Source of the DNA: Baylisascaris procyonis | Lineage: Eukaryota > Nematoda > Chromadorea > Rhabditida > Ascarididae | NCBI GenBank assembly: GCA_037389465.1 | Contig: JAZARR010000250.1 | Location: 2,604,001-2,668,000 of the forward strand | Direction: 5' to 3' | DNA length: 64,000 nt | Shown here: positions 37,381 through 50,900 of the stretch, one piece after another | Layout: each line of letters opens with the position of its first letter | How positions within the stretch are numbered: the stretch's first letter is position 1 | Position numbers and translations under genes: made by a program | The notes under the pieces: model-generated | Database searches by the model: none | What the model saw: the letters and a program-made list of their open reading frames with translations, nothing else | What the model was told of the DNA's origin: nothing

Positions 37381-37754
37381 TGTGTGTTTAGATGCAGTCA
37401 CCGCTACTGTACCGGTGCTTCTCGTGCCATTGCCACATATATTAGGCATTTCTTTAGACCACAAAACAAAGTACACGCGCCATTTGCGCCATAAACACAC
37501 AACGGAACGCTCGCTTGAAACAGGCGTAGCTAGGATCATTTGCCTTCGTGGCATCACCGAGATAAATGCGGCAAGGAATTGATCATGGCGCGCTCTTCTA
37601 ATGAACACAGCAGCGCAATAGCCATGGTGGCTAAAGCAAACCGACAAAAAGCACTCCTCACAATTAAGCAAAATCCGAGGATAGCGGCAAATCACGACGA
37701 ACAACCAGCCGGCGATACGAATGCGCTCTCTTTGATAAAAGAGCAAGCGAGACG
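37381..37754 (+). promoter_or_regulatory. GC-rich island upstream of a first exon
   Basis: A GC- and CpG-rich block directly upstream of the start codon at 37755, likely promoter plus 5' leader. It carries open frames on both strands, including a 148-codon minus-strand frame and a plus-strand upstream frame ending in a stop that overlaps the start region. No TATA box is clear. Confidence 0.4.
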
Positions 37755-40700
37755 ATGATGAACGTTGCTCACATATACCGTCGAAAATGTAAACCATTCT
37801 CCACAATTTCGTTCTCACATGAATGCATCGTCCATTCTCATCCGGTGGTTATGTCAAGTAAAATTACCACCTTCGAGGTAAGTATTCAACTACCCAATCT
37901 ATAATAGCTGCATTGTGCCTAATTGTATGGTCGTCATGCCCGCTGGACAATTCTTTGCGCATTATATTAATGCTTAGCAGACTGTTCTTCTTCCTGATCA
38001 GTTGAATTCGCATATTAGATGAGATTTTCCTGGGGACAGCCGATCAGCAAGCAAATCTCGATATTTGGCGAACCGCCAATTAAAAGGTTCATTTGATTGC
38101 ACATCATTTTTTCAATGGTTTATATCCTTTTTTTTTTTAAAGCCACCATATCAGCTCCAAAATCTCTATCATATATAGCAGCATCCTTCTAATGATGGAT
38201 GGAGGTAGTTTTGTACGTCAGAACAGTAGCAACGAAAACAATGTGTGCGGAGGTGAGAAATTACCGTCGCGTATCATCAGGTAAGAGAGCAGGATGTATG
38301 TGGAGTAGGTATGAGGTATGAGAAACTGGTTTGGAGGGAAGGGTAGGGGGAGACGGAGTGTTAGAGAAATAAATTGAGTGAGCCTCATAGCAGGGGATTG
38401 AATTTTCAGTCGAAAAATTTATAAAATAGATAACTTAGGTGAGCGAACTTCTATCAATAAGCGAACGAATAGGATAGCGAATAAGAACATTGCTGACTGA
38501 CTAGAACAAGACTAATTTACTGGAAATCTCCTTAGCAATCGCAATAATTTAAGTTTAATGGACGAAATGGAGTAATGCTGACTCGTATGGAGACGACAGA
38601 AAAAAATCGCAAAGACTGTCGGTTGAATTAGAAGAAAAAAAATAAAAGTTAAGGGGTCACTGCTTGTGCAAATTAAGATTACAAGCAAAACAGGCTTGTT
38701 AGGGCACCAAATAATGCAAAATCAGTGATTATTGCTAACTGCATGCCCCAACAAGCAACACACCTGATGCAACATAAAGCAACCATACGAATGGCAACTA
38801 AAATAAGGTGTGGGAAGACCGCTCATGTGAAGTACTGACAATCAAATTTTTTGAAATGCTGTCAGTGGACGTTTGAACAGTGCAGGTATAATTGTAAATG
38901 GCTGGCCTGAATTCTTTTCAAATATCAACAAATGCCATTCGAATTGAGATAGTCCTTAAATAATATCGGTTTCCAAGTTTGCACCTAGAGCTCGAATCTA
39001 TTCGAGGCGTTCAGCGATAATGAAACCGCCTCGATTTGGGATGGGGTTGACCTTTGCTGTTCTATCAAACTTTGCTATCCTTCTTGTTGGCCCATCCCGG
39101 GTTTATGTGTGCGTGTGATAGCAGTTCGATGCAACATCGCCAGTTCCACACGTACGAAGCACGGCTAAAAGCAAAACAGGGATTGTGTAGAACTGGATCT
39201 AGATTAATGCAGACTCGACTAATAAAGTCATGAAAGCGATCCTAAATTTATGAGAACTAAATACAGCGATTAATATGAGGCATAGCCAAAAACGTTGTTT
39301 AAATGAGGAAGGGTCCAATCCAAATTCCCATTAAAACGATAGAGAGAAAAAAGACGAGATCCACACAGCCATAACCATTGAGCGATAAGAAACTATCTGC
39401 AGCGATTTGGAACCAAAATATTGCAACACTCTAAGATGATGCATACCACCTGAAGGTGCTTTTGAATCTTACATCTCCAACAGTACTATGATCGACTCGC
39501 GTTTTACGCTACAGTAAGCGCCACCAATAGCATCAAAGGCGTATTGTTCAAACAGTGAACGAGCGAGCGATTAGTTCACTTTTGCTGCGTTGCCCTTTGC
39601 AATCTTTCACTGATTTTTAACTTGGTTTATTTTAGTCCATCAATTATGTTACTCCTCTTTTTGTTATTGGAATTTTGCTCATTTACTGACTCATTTTAAA
39701 AGTTCCAAATTTGAATATTTATTTCCTTTCTTTTCATTTTGCTTAGTTCATTTCTTCTCAGCTCCCACTTCCACTCTCCTCATTGCTTCGATTTCACCAT
39801 ACTCCTCTCCGCCCATCTCTTATCCATTTCACATAGCTCCTTCACCTTAACTATCCATGCCATGTGATATGCGAAACGTCTGTTAATGCTTTTCGTTGTT
39901 ACTGTTTTTGACAAATAAAACTATCTGTTTTCTTTAATTGTATAATGCAAGAGCATGCACATTCCATCTTCCATTTATGAAACTTTTCATTTTATATCAA
40001 GATCCTTTCAAACATAGTTTATTATAAAACATCAACACAAGAATATAAAAATTCGAGAGGCGAAAGTCCATAAACTGACTGAAAAAAAATGGTATAGAAT
40101 ATCAGGTGCGCCATATTCTTCTCATAATAGATTAGCTTCATGAATCTCCAATTATGAATGCCATATTTTTTTATATTCTTAAAAGCATTTAGTTTGATGT
40201 TTCACAATAATGTGCTTCATTGAAGAAATATTTCAAAATATTCACGTAGAAAATATCACAACTATGATTAATTCTATATTGATTGAGATTAGAGCATAAA
40301 TCCTCGCCATCGTTCTAGAAATCAACAACTGCCAACTTAACTTTTAATACTCTTTAAAGGCCATCATACAATACTTTCGAAGTTGTATCTTTCTAAGCTA
40401 ACCGAAAAATCAGAGATGTGAAATAGCGTTGAAATGAGAGGATATGTGATGGTGGCTTGGGCAAGGATCGACGATTTGCAGCCGAAGAGGTATAAAATCG
40501 CTCATTAACGACGGCTGTATCGAATGAAAAAAAAAAAAACGTTGATATAGCGCAACACTAGGCGTTTGCTTTTGATTGCACTCACCTTTGCGTCTTCTGC
40601 AGCACCCTCAGTTCTCAATCGTTATGAAGCTGTTTAGAGGTTGATTGTCCACTTTTATTCATTCTTTGTTAGTGTACCTCATACTAGGGCTTAAGATCCA

Positions 40701-41170
40701 AGTCTATCGCGTCAAAGAAAATTGTTTCCGGTTGGATGTGTTCAACTCTAATTTTAAGAATTTTCTTTATTTTCGCTCACGGTCTAAATTTTCGTTTGCC
40801 TTTTTTTCTATTGCGTAAAGAATCGTTTATTTATGAGAAATTTTATCGATTAGAACAATTTTTTTTGATTCTTCAACTATCATTATTTTAGAAGCGTTTT
40901 TTATGAACACAATATTCTAAAAAACGAAAATTCATCATTTTCTTCATATGTTATAGATGAATTTAATGAATGTGAATTTTTTTTTTCGTCATAGGAAACA
41001 CCCGCAAGCGATGCAATTTAACAATAAGTGTTTCGTCTTAATCAAAATTTTACAATTTTATGCGATTGATGTAAAATTTACAAGAGAAGTTAAGCAATAG
41101 GTTTGTTGGATGAATGTGGGTTGAATTTTTTTTTTATAGTCGAAACAGTTTGTGCGAGAATGAAAGGTCA
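37755..41170 (+). CDS. 5' part of a plus-strand gene, unrecognised product
   Basis: Exon 1 (37755-37877) starts ATGATG and reads MMNVAHIYRRKCKPFSTISF, then SHECIVHSHPVVMSSKITTF, then E on a codon boundary at a perfect GTAAGT. Exon 2 (38222-38280) follows GTACGTCAG, reads NSSNENNVCGGEKLPSRII and leaves two bases at GTAAGAG. Exon 3 (41140-41170) follows a T-rich acceptor (TTTTTTTTTATAG), takes one base, reads RNSLCENERS and ends on a codon boundary at GTGAGTGC. A 30-base exon at 39484-39513 (TMIDSRFTL) could be included or skipped without changing phase. The serine/asparagine-rich make-up suggests a disordered N-terminus. The frame is also open about 80 bases upstream of the ATG. Later exons are uncertain. 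Exon 1 and its donor are the best-supported part. Confidence 0.45.
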
Positions 41171-42051
41171 GTGAGTGCATCAAGATTTTGAAGTTTAAAT
41201 GAAACGTCTGGTAAGCTTATCGTCTGCGTTAAAATAATATATCGCTTCGACGCTCATCAGTCGGCTTACGCGTTTGTGAGAGAATATTTCCAAGTGAATT
41301 ATAAATGAGAGCGCTTGATAATGAGTGTGTGCTTGAGGCTCTGCTAGTGTGCATATGCTTCACCTCTCTGGACATACTTTATATACTTGCATTTTAAGTT
41401 TATGCTGAATTCAACGGTTTAATTGTGTTTAATACGTCGATATTTCATTTCATTGCATTTCTTTCGCATTTTCATAGCTAATCTCTATATCTCTAACTAT
41501 ACCCATTCAATAATTTTCTTTTCAAAGATTTTATGAAGAAACATTATCCATTCTTTCAGTTAAATAAACTTATTTTCGTCGATGGGTTACGATTACCTAA
41601 GCTATCTTTTCAAAATTTCTTTGATCGCTGAACCGTGCAGCAAATATTGTTAAGTGGTAAGAGTTACCAGGTGGAATTTTTTATTCACAGGTTTAATAAA
41701 TTTCATTATTAGTTATATACATCAATATGTTATTGTTTAGAACAAATCTGCGATACTTTTGATAATTGTAACTTTCAAAAAAAAAATTCTAGAAAATTTT
41801 ATAATTACTAAAATTGATAAAATAAATGAGTATTTATACTAATGAAAAGACTGAAGTTCCAATTCTATCAACCACAAATAATTGTATGAATAGAATGTAT
41901 CTATCTGAAATCTATAGAAAATATTTGATTCATTTCAAAATTTTCTTCTACAAGTTTTGGCGATAGTACTTACTCACTTTTTTAATAATTTTTATGCATA
42001 TCATAGGTTTTATTTGTGTTTCTATATTCAGTTTCCTTCAACTGCTTGCAG

Positions 42052-42119
42052 AGAGAGAGAAAGAGAGAGCTATGTTGGCATTCGCTCAAATTGGTCTCAT
42101 ATTACCTTGTGACGCAGTG
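42052..42119 (+). CDS. Possible next exon of the plus-strand gene
   Basis: After TTTCCTTCAACTGCTTGCAG the sequence runs through a GAGA tract to a donor GTGAGG. In phase with the preceding exon at 41140-41170 it reads RERKRELCWHSLKLVSYYLV then TQ plus two bases. A second frame is also open (ERAMLAFAQIGLILPCDAV), and an upstream acceptor at 42031 gives a third reading. Exon status is plausible; the frame is not settled. Confidence 0.25.
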
Positions 42120-42438
42120 GTGAGGCGAATCTTTCGAAGAGTAGCTACGTTGTTAAGTTGCCGTCGATACGTTCTTCAGTGTGAACTGTATTTTGTGCAC
42201 CTTCTTTAGGTAGGTCGGAAATAACCACTTAGGGTGACACTTGGAATCCGTTGCTGCTTCAAAGCACTTTTCTATCGCCGAACTTTATCCCATCCTATGC
42301 AACATTAAAAAGTGGTCCGCTAGACGCGTGTGCTTTGCCGCAAATGATCGAAGATCACTTGCTATTGTAGTCACCTATGTGTTTTTTAGTCCTTTTTCCA
42401 TTGTTGATATCTAAGTGATCAGTTACATAATTTGCAGT

Positions 42439-42793
42439 TGGCGTGCATTTATTTATTTATTTATTTCAATGAGCATGCCATTCATTACGAACACGCATAT
42501 CTCCACCTGCTCTGACCCAATGGCTGTCTTGTCCACTTGGTTCTTTAGGTAGGCGTCTCCTTCTTGGAGGTCGGTCGCGTGAGGGTTAGGGCTTAGGCTC
42601 GTCTCCTGCCCGTGGGATGCTGACGAGCCGATTCATCGTCGTTCCTCCTATGACTGTCGGGACTTGTTCCACCGCTCTTCCCCTGATGAGGGTGCTGGGC
42701 GGGGTGGCTCAGCTGAGCCGAGCCAACAATTCTGGTCGGAGCTTCACAACCGACCGCGCAGTAGGCAACGCAGAGCAATGAATGGCGTGCATT
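42439..42793 (-). mobile_element. Short retroposon (SINE-like or truncated LINE) with target-site duplication
   Basis: An 11-base direct repeat, TGGCGTGCATT, stands at 42439-42449 and 42783-42793. Between the copies lies a GC-rich body of about 310 bases and, at the left edge, a TTTA tetranucleotide run. Read on the minus strand, the element starts near 42782 with TTCATTGCTCTGCGTTGCC and ends in an AAAT tail at 42450 abutting the duplication. Direct repeats, an A-rich tail and compact length are the hallmarks of target-primed retroposition. No clear RNA polymerase III A and B boxes were identified, so it may be a SINE of another class or the 3' end of a LINE. A minus-strand frame (42593-42778) has no recognised domain. 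Confidence 0.7.
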
Positions 42794-42819
42794 CGTGAAG
42801 CGAAAATGAACCCTTCCCC

Positions 42820-42860
42820 TCCCCCTCTCTCTCCTCTCTCCCTCCTCTCTCTCTCTTCAT
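42820..42860. repeat. CT/CCTCT pyrimidine tract
   Basis: Simple pyrimidine repeat just outside the retroposon, with no coding signal. Confidence 0.7.
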
Positions 42861-45800
42861 CCAGAAAAAGGATACCTCTTGTTTACGACCGTTAGATGGA
42901 AGCGTCTTGCGTGGATAGAAGCATTCACATTAATAGCGCACTATACCTGTTCGCCTTCCTGCTCACGATCACTGCTGAATCCAGAATGCAGTTTTTATTC
43001 AAAAAGGCTAGCTATTTCCACCCAGGTCTTTTCTAAGTCTTAGAAACGTCATTCAAAAGCAAAATAGAGTCGTCTTCATCATCTTTTAAGTTTTTTCCAG
43101 GTTATTTTCATTAATCAGATTCATTTTTTTAACTGCTCTAATTTGGCGATAGCAGCTGGTTCCCATTAATAGTTTTTCCTTGTTTATTCAGGTTTTTAAT
43201 CACCTTTGTGACGGAATGTTGAAATATTGTGCTCATATTATGTTGTATTTATAAAAATTTTCTTCGCTCGGTTTGGCAATTGTAAGAGCTATTCACAGGC
43301 TGCTGCTGAACAAAAACTTGAAGTTTGCTAAATGAATTTCGCTAAAAATTTGTTGTCACGAAAATATGCATTTATGTACTATTGCAGAAAGTGCACATAT
43401 TATTGAAACTTCCAAAGTTGCAAGTCCCTATTAAATTTCCAACTAAAATTTCATCTTCAAGTGCATTTTGACTCAATGAATTTTGCAACGTTGCATTTTA
43501 CTCAGTTACGTCTACATAAATGAAAACTAATAAAATTTACAAAAATCGATGGGTATTTCACTAATGAGTGAAAATATTTACATATTTCATTGTTATTTCT
43601 TAACCTTTCTCTTTTATGTTTTTTTTCTTAAAATATACACATATATTCCTTCTTGTGACATATAATTCATCTGAATATTATATGTTTAGATTGTGATCTA
43701 GATGCTTTTTTATTTCTTATACTTATTAAAATCAGTATCGTACTTTAGTTATGATATATTTATGTAGTTGTTTTTTTCTCGAGAGAGAACAAGTAACGCC
43801 TTTCTTAACAAGCAAGCTAGTCGAAATGTACACAATGCAGCAATGCAATGGCGCGTTGTGACACTTCACCGTGTTTGCTTTTGAAAAAATAATTAAGCTA
43901 GCATTCTCTGGCTGCCATTATCGATCCCAAATGCGCATTCTGGACCTTAGACTATGCTATGTTGCTGTTGTAGATACTGCTAGAGGTATTACGATAATAG
44001 ATGGTATTTTTGAAGTTCTCGAAGTTGCACATACCTATATCTTCTATTATATTGTTGCTCTCAGTTAAGCTAGATAGGAATTCATGTTCTTAATGAAAAA
44101 ATCTACATGAGTATGCAAAAAAGACTAGTCTGCTTGTCAACAAAAATTTGCTCACTATTTGTTTGAGAAAGGTGTTCTATTTTCAAATAAGGCATCGAAT
44201 TTGTTTGAGAAAATAGTTTCAAATTCTATATGAACCTCGAGCTATTTCGACGTATCGTTTGCCAGTCGGATGCACCATCACATCTCCTCTATCTCCGTCA
44301 TCACCACGTATAATCCCACCGAGGCACGCAAATATAGAATATCGCTCAATAATTCAGCTATTACAATAAGTGCAAATGGCATCTTAAAACTGTGCTCAAC
44401 GTTCCTTTTTTTTCACAAATAATTTCTGTTCTATTCTGATTATTGCTATCTGTTTTTCTGAGCATGATCGCGTCATTTTATGTTTCATTGATAAGATTTC
44501 CCTCATTCTTTCATAATGCATCATATTTTATATGTTCCTTTTAAGTGAAAGCAATACTAAATACGCTTATGGTGAGGTGCTGATCGACGATGCGTTGCGT
44601 CATCTAGCGCATTTCGATTCAGATGCGCCTCGAGCGGTAAAGCACTTCAACCGCATTGCTCGCATGTGTTTTGAGGTAACAGCAGCGGTCGCAGCGTCAG
44701 CCTAACTTGCACTTCCTTTCTCAATTCTGCATCTTACCAGTGCACATCATTAAAGACGGCTGCGTCAAATATGTTTGCTCTGCGCTTGCCATTCCAATAC
44801 CTCTACCACCTATAGCCCACTATCACGTTATCGTTATTTACTCTTTTATCCTTGTCATTGAATGATATCGAGTCGTACTTCCTGAATCCATTTATTACTT
44901 TTAAAGAATATTGCTTTTCTCTTCAGAAATTGAAATTTCCACTCAAATTTAACAAGGAATTTGCATAATAGTGAGCTAAACAAACATTACACGTGATAAG
45001 CACCATATAGTACAATGTTCCGCTTTTGCAAACTTCTCTAACTATACCAAAGTAAACGCTTTATGCTCGTGACAGTTTTTCATTTCATAGTTTTTCAAGT
45101 ATGAAATGCTAAAAATTTGCATAATTTATGCTTACAAAAAACCGAAACTTTGAAGAAACCTTACTAATAGTTGAATCTGAGCTAACGGTTTGAATTGAGA
45201 AATGCACATTAAAGCGTGTAGTCTGTATCTCTTAAAATAGAGGTATCGAACATGATTGTATGGTTTCTAGAGGCATTCAAGCATAGATTATAATTAGACA
45301 ATTTCTATAGATTTTCGGCCTCATATTCTTGTCATTGTTGAAAAACACTTTCAAAAGGGGCACATTTTACTTGCTGACGCAAACTCATAACGAGCACATA
45401 TGCGCTTTTGGATCGAAGTGCATCGTAACGACTTTACAATGTTGTCTGAGAGATATACTAACCGTGTGGTGCTTACTGCGGCCTAGAAATATACTAGTTA
45501 GCGATTGTTGATCTTCAGCCTCACTCTCCACTATCACGCCGATCCATGGCTTCATTCTTAGCTAATGCTATGAATTTCACCTTTTCTCAACCTACTCTTC
45601 TATTGTTTTGAAGTTGAATGATATAAATTTGTTGTTATCATGTCTCTCTAATTTTTGTCGTTTATTATTATTATTAATTCGCAGCTATAAAACAGTGAGT
45701 CCTTATTTTAGTATACAAAATGCAGAAAGCAAAGTATGTTTATTGGATAACCTTGAGTGGTTTTCTCTAAAGTTGCAAAGAAACAGCTCGTACCATCATT

Positions 45801-46147
45801 GACTTTTATGAATAATCCCTTAAGAGATTTTTTATTCAAAAAGTAAGCTCCGTCATATTCTTGAACGCCAGCTGAGCAGTTCCCATTTGAAAGCAAGCTG
45901 CCTAGTTACCTCTTTTATTTATAGTTGCGATCAGCTTTTTCAAACTTTCAGAAGTGAGTTCTTTTATGCGCTGCTGCACGTTTGCTTAAATGAAAGCGCA
46001 TTATGGTATCACCATATATATAGATATAGTTCAAATGTGTACACTTGCATAGATATGAACCTATTCATCTGCCGTTTTATACCTGAATGGACAACTTTCT
46101 TGGCAATATATATTTTTGAAGTTTTTTTAGCTTCTTGGGCGGCGATT

Positions 46148-46149
<2 letters not shown>
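42861..46149. other. Gene-poor stretch
   Basis: No supported gene. A strong acceptor at 44925 (GCTTTTCTCTTCAG) precedes a short frame KLKFPLKFNKEFA with a stop, which could end the plus-strand gene starting at 37.75 kb but has no other support. A less AT-rich patch lies at 44580-44820. Confidence 0.4.

Positions 46150-46212
<63 letters not shown>
46150..46212. repeat. (TA)n microsatellite
   Basis: 63 bases of perfect TA repeat. Frames through it on both strands are composition artefacts. Confidence 0.95.
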
Positions 46213-46215
<3 letters not shown>

Positions 46216-47909
46216 CATTTTTGTCCGGTAATTTCAACTCGAGAACCACCGAAGCTAGAGTTATGAAACTTGCTGAGTATATTGTTTACCATAAGTTGGC
46301 TTCAGATGTCTTTCGATGCTCATTTTACGCCGATTGAATTGCAGAAAGATGAACTTTTTATGCATAATTTGCAGAAACCTCAACTGAATTCAGATATGAA
46401 AGCAGTTTTTTGCCTATTTATTTATTTGGTTAATTAATCGAAAAAAAAGAGTGCAAAGGCACACATCGTAGCAACTATTCTGGAACTTTTCCCACTTCTT
46501 TATTTATATTGCCTCACCAGCAACAAAATTTGGGAAGCCACCCGTCACAGTTTGCCATTAAGTGACCCTTTCATCTAAACAGAAACATACAAGACGGCAA
46601 CTATAATTTTTGAACGCATTAATAGAGACACATATAGAGTCATAATTCATTTTTAATATCCGTTTAGAAAGAAATTTGAAAAACAGATAATACGTTTAAA
46701 AATTTCTGCGAATAACTTGCTGTTTACCTCATAAGAGGAATATTCAGTTGAATTTCAAATTCGAGCGATTTAAAATCATCTCCTCATTGCACAATTTTAA
46801 TTCCGCTGAATTGTCTCTCAATATGATCTTCTAAGTGGCATATGAAACTCAGTATTATTATGTGAGAGAAATGTCTACCATGGTATTCAGTGCTACTGCA
46901 GGCTATCATAAGCAACTTTATCACTGACGATCATCCAAAAGGTTTCCCATGATTACCTATGCGGTAGGTATCTAAGAGACTGGACTCAATCTATTATGAA
47001 GATTGAAAATTTTAATTTTTAATTAAACTGATATTTGTTAAACTGAAATACGCGACGCTCACGCTAATGTATTTGCATTCAATTTTAATACCGCCTGTAC
47101 TAAAATATTTCCTTATTTATGTCCAATTTTTATTGTTACAACAAACTATAATCCTAAAGTATATTACCTTTCAAAATACACATAGAAAACCATAAAAAAA
47201 AACTATTCAGTGGTAATCATGCGTTGAATATAAGTGAAGTTTTTTTTTCGTAGAGGAATCATCGCAGTGGGCAACTGTTCCACGAAACGAATAAAACGGC
47301 ATAGAAGAATCCATCGTTAGAGCGGCTGTTAATGTTGTGCAATGGTTTATGGGCACATATAAATGAAACAAGAAAATTGTGTCTCTCTCATCATTGCTTT
47401 GCCAGGCGATAGTTTGTAAGCAGCAGCAAAAGAAAAACAACACAACCTAACTCATGGTTATTACATCGTACCCTTAGGCGTATTTGACATCCGCTTCTAT
47501 AGATATATATCGACGATGGTAATCGTATATTCATAAACAAATGATTGCTTCGTTTAATTAATCAAATTAGCCTACCATGACGATAAATAGGATCTGAAAT
47601 TGACATCACGCATACCTGAATTTGTATCCATAGCTTGATGTTGAGGAAGCTTGAAAGCCAATCTAGTAAAACGTTCAACTGATATATGCTGCAGAAATGT
47701 GAAAAGTGTTAAGGAAAAAACTTTTTGAATGATTTCCTTTCGTTTTTGATATTTCTTTCTTTCAAAATATTCGATATCTTTTGCTAACCCGTGCGTTTAT
47801 ATTCGTATTTATGAATGCGTGAACAAAAGCGGACATTGTTATAAATGAGTTGAGGATTCGATATATGTAAGGTTCGCATAACATATGTCGTGAAGAAGGG
47901 GTGCTTATG

Positions 47910-47912
<3 letters not shown>
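46213..47912. other. AT-rich stretch, no gene supported
   Basis: Holds one copy of the dispersed motif at 46450-46476. A minus-strand frame at 47207-47443 starts hydrophobic but has no splice support. Confidence 0.4.

Positions 47913-47992
<80 letters not shown>
47913..47992. repeat. (TA)n microsatellite, longest in window
   Basis: 80 bases of perfect TA repeat. The 119-codon minus-strand frame across it is mostly Ile-Tyr and is not a gene. Confidence 0.95.
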
Positions 47993-47995
<3 letters not shown>

Positions 47996-50900
47996 TCGTT
48001 TAAAGCTGTCGAGCATTTCTATAGCCAATTTGACGAAAACGTTTAAGAGAAATTTCTGGGAAGCTGAATGTGCGAGATAGAGTGCAAATATTGCAAAAGA
48101 AATGCAGCAAACGAAGTACACTCGAAAGGCATTCGAAAATCATGCAAAATAGGTGAGGCAACAAGAAAAATTGCCGAAAGCAGTAATGCAGATAAATGTA
48201 ATATTATGGACGCCATTCAGTAGCCCTCTCAGCAATCCGCATAAATCGCGCACACATAGCTATTTTGCAGAGAGAAAAAAAAAGATCCCGCTTGAAACTA
48301 CTTCATTCTTCATCATATTCCTTTATCGTCATTTGCTCTCAATACTCTTCTTGTGTGTTGTTGTAGTCTACATTGATTGATATTTTATTTTATTTAATGC
48401 ATATTTATCATGCAAATTCAACGATAGATCATTCTCGAACGTATGAGAAACTCTGAGATCTCATTGTGTTCGACTAGTTGAATCATTTTCACCTGAAATG
48501 GAAGTTCCAAAATTAGCTGAAAATGGTAACATTTTAAGGGAATAATTCTTAAGTCTTTATTCTAAAATTACGACTACTTTTAGGAGAGGATTTTAATGTA
48601 AGTGGCCTTCATAATTTGCGCAAATGAAGAATTCAGACGATAAAGCTAAATGATTCAGATCTCTTTTTCTATCTTTTAGAATACACGATAGAGTTTAGTT
48701 GAAATGTTCCAGAAATATCCCACCTCTGTTAATGTGTAAAAATTAAAAATATGAAGAAACATTAAATGAAATCAGACAATCATCTTGTCGGAAGTGTTGC
48801 ACTGAATCAACTCTCATCGACTTGAAAGTAGGGAATGGTGAACAATCTCAAATCTATTATTAGGTTGGAGAAAAAAAATTGGCAACAAAAAACGTTAAGA
48901 AATCATCAGATTCCAAAAGAAGATAGACAATGGAAGTGCAGCATAATACGCCAAGTACAAGCCTATCGCTTCGCACGATTTTTTTTTTCTAACGGCTATG
49001 CTACCCTATTGAAGCGTGTAACACGAAACGACCTTCTATCGACGTCACGTAACATTATCACGCTAGTTTCATCCGTTGATTTCGATGCACAACGGTGATG
49101 TGCATGCTAGACTATAGCATTTATCTTCTTCGAAAAGCAACCTCACGTTTCAACTCTTTCATTACATTCGATTATCGTCCCCACAATTTCCACATCTTAT
49201 TGCTCTATCTTTGAGCATTTCTGCTAGAGATGCAAACAGCGCATCAATTATTGCTCTTATCTCGACTATCCTATAGAACATACTCGTATTCTTACTCTTT
49301 AATATGATAATATTCCTACCTGAGCGTTTTTCCCTCAGAAATTCAGCTGAGTGAAATGAATGATTTCATTTAGAAGCAGGAAGAATTCATTTTTTTGGTA
49401 TTCGTTTATGATATGGGAGATAAAGTGAAGCGCTAAGTCATTCACTAATTTTCAGCTGTCATTTTATAATCTAGCGAGCATTTGTATCAACATTAAGCTT
49501 GAAATCTATTCACACTATGGCATACCACATTATGTTGAAATATAATATATCGAAGTACTCGATTGAAAGAATTTATACTCGTGTTGATTTAATTTGTATG
49601 GGATGCATCAACTGAAGATTTTATCGATAAAGTTGAGCGCCATTGAAATTGATGTTAGTAGACTCATATTGAGAATAAAAATTTACTTCGTATATCAAAA
49701 ACTTTCTCTTTTATTGAGTTCAAAACTAGAAATTAATGCATAATAAATAATATTTTTTGTATGACTTTCCAAAAAAAAAAAGTGGATTTTGTTAAGGTGG
49801 CAACATTTGGTACTCTTCAATGTCAGATAGCGTTCGAGCTAACAACAAAAGGGAACATGATTGAAGTATAGGCATTTAAAGTGACAGCAGCGATTAATCA
49901 TTTAGCTTGTCAACGCCAACTTAAACGTAGCTGAATGAATATGTGCGTTGAGCTGAATTCGTCATAGATTTGCTAACAATTCGCTTAACGGGTTTCTTTA
50001 TGCAATTTATTTGAATCGATGTCAGCTACCTCAAGCATGAACGTCACAAATGCTCACTAGGAAGTGCAGCATATCGAAGGCAAATTTATTGCTTCATGAA
50101 TAGTGTTAAGTGAGCGCTCGACATCGATGCTACTCACTATTACTCCAGTAAACCTTTTTTTATATTCATTGCAATTATTTATTGAATAGGATGCTTGTGA
50201 TATGCAATCATCTATTTATCATAAAATAGTTGAGCATCCCTCTCATTAGATTTTAGATTTCAATTTATGAAAACTTTCCTCTCGATCATTTTTTTTTTCT
50301 AAGAAAGCGGGCGAAAATTTCCCTTAAACGTTCTTTTAATTTTTCATTTATCGTTGTTTTCTTGCATATTTGCAAATTTCGTTTGGAAAAGTCTATCATC
50401 TATCGTTGCACGTGAATTTTCTGTTTATCACATTTCATCGCAATCGATAAATTTCCAAAAAAATTAGAAATTATGGGAGGGAAAAATTTGCACTCATTTT
50501 ACACTTATCGGTTTGCAGAAGAATAAATTTTTTAATGGAAGGTTTGTATGATTCTATGATTCACTTAAAATAAGCAATTATTAACTGTATACTTTAATTT
50601 TTGTTGGCAATTTATGAAAGCGGTTAGTCAGTTCGATGAAATGCAAAAGTACATATTGTGCTAATTGTTTAGGCACTTTTCTCAATTTTTTTTTAAATCC
50701 AGATAGTCGTTTTGTCGAAATTTTTTGCATTTCAGAAGCACTTTTCTACTATATTTGATAATTTTGTGGACGAAATAATACCACTTCTATTTGTTCCAAA
50801 TTTGCAACCTCCTCTAGGCATTTTTTATCATTATCAAGAGTGTTATCACCTACTCAGATAGATGTGATTGAATTTGTCTACATTAAAATTTTTAGCTGCT

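Noticed and set aside
37372..37818. 148-codon minus-strand open frame
   Set aside because: It lies antisense to the GC-rich leader and start exon at 37.75 kb, has no fitting splice sites, and its composition is unlike a folded protein. It is most likely a shadow of GC-rich sequence.
47762..48121. 119-codon minus-strand frame, and similar frames at 46077-46292, 33508-33711 and 11711-11923
   Set aside because: They are open only because perfect TA repeats encode Ile-Tyr without stops.
48861..48885. TTAGGTTGG-like start resembling a mariner terminal repeat
   Set aside because: Only a few bases match, no inverted partner or TA target duplication was found, and no transposase was seen.
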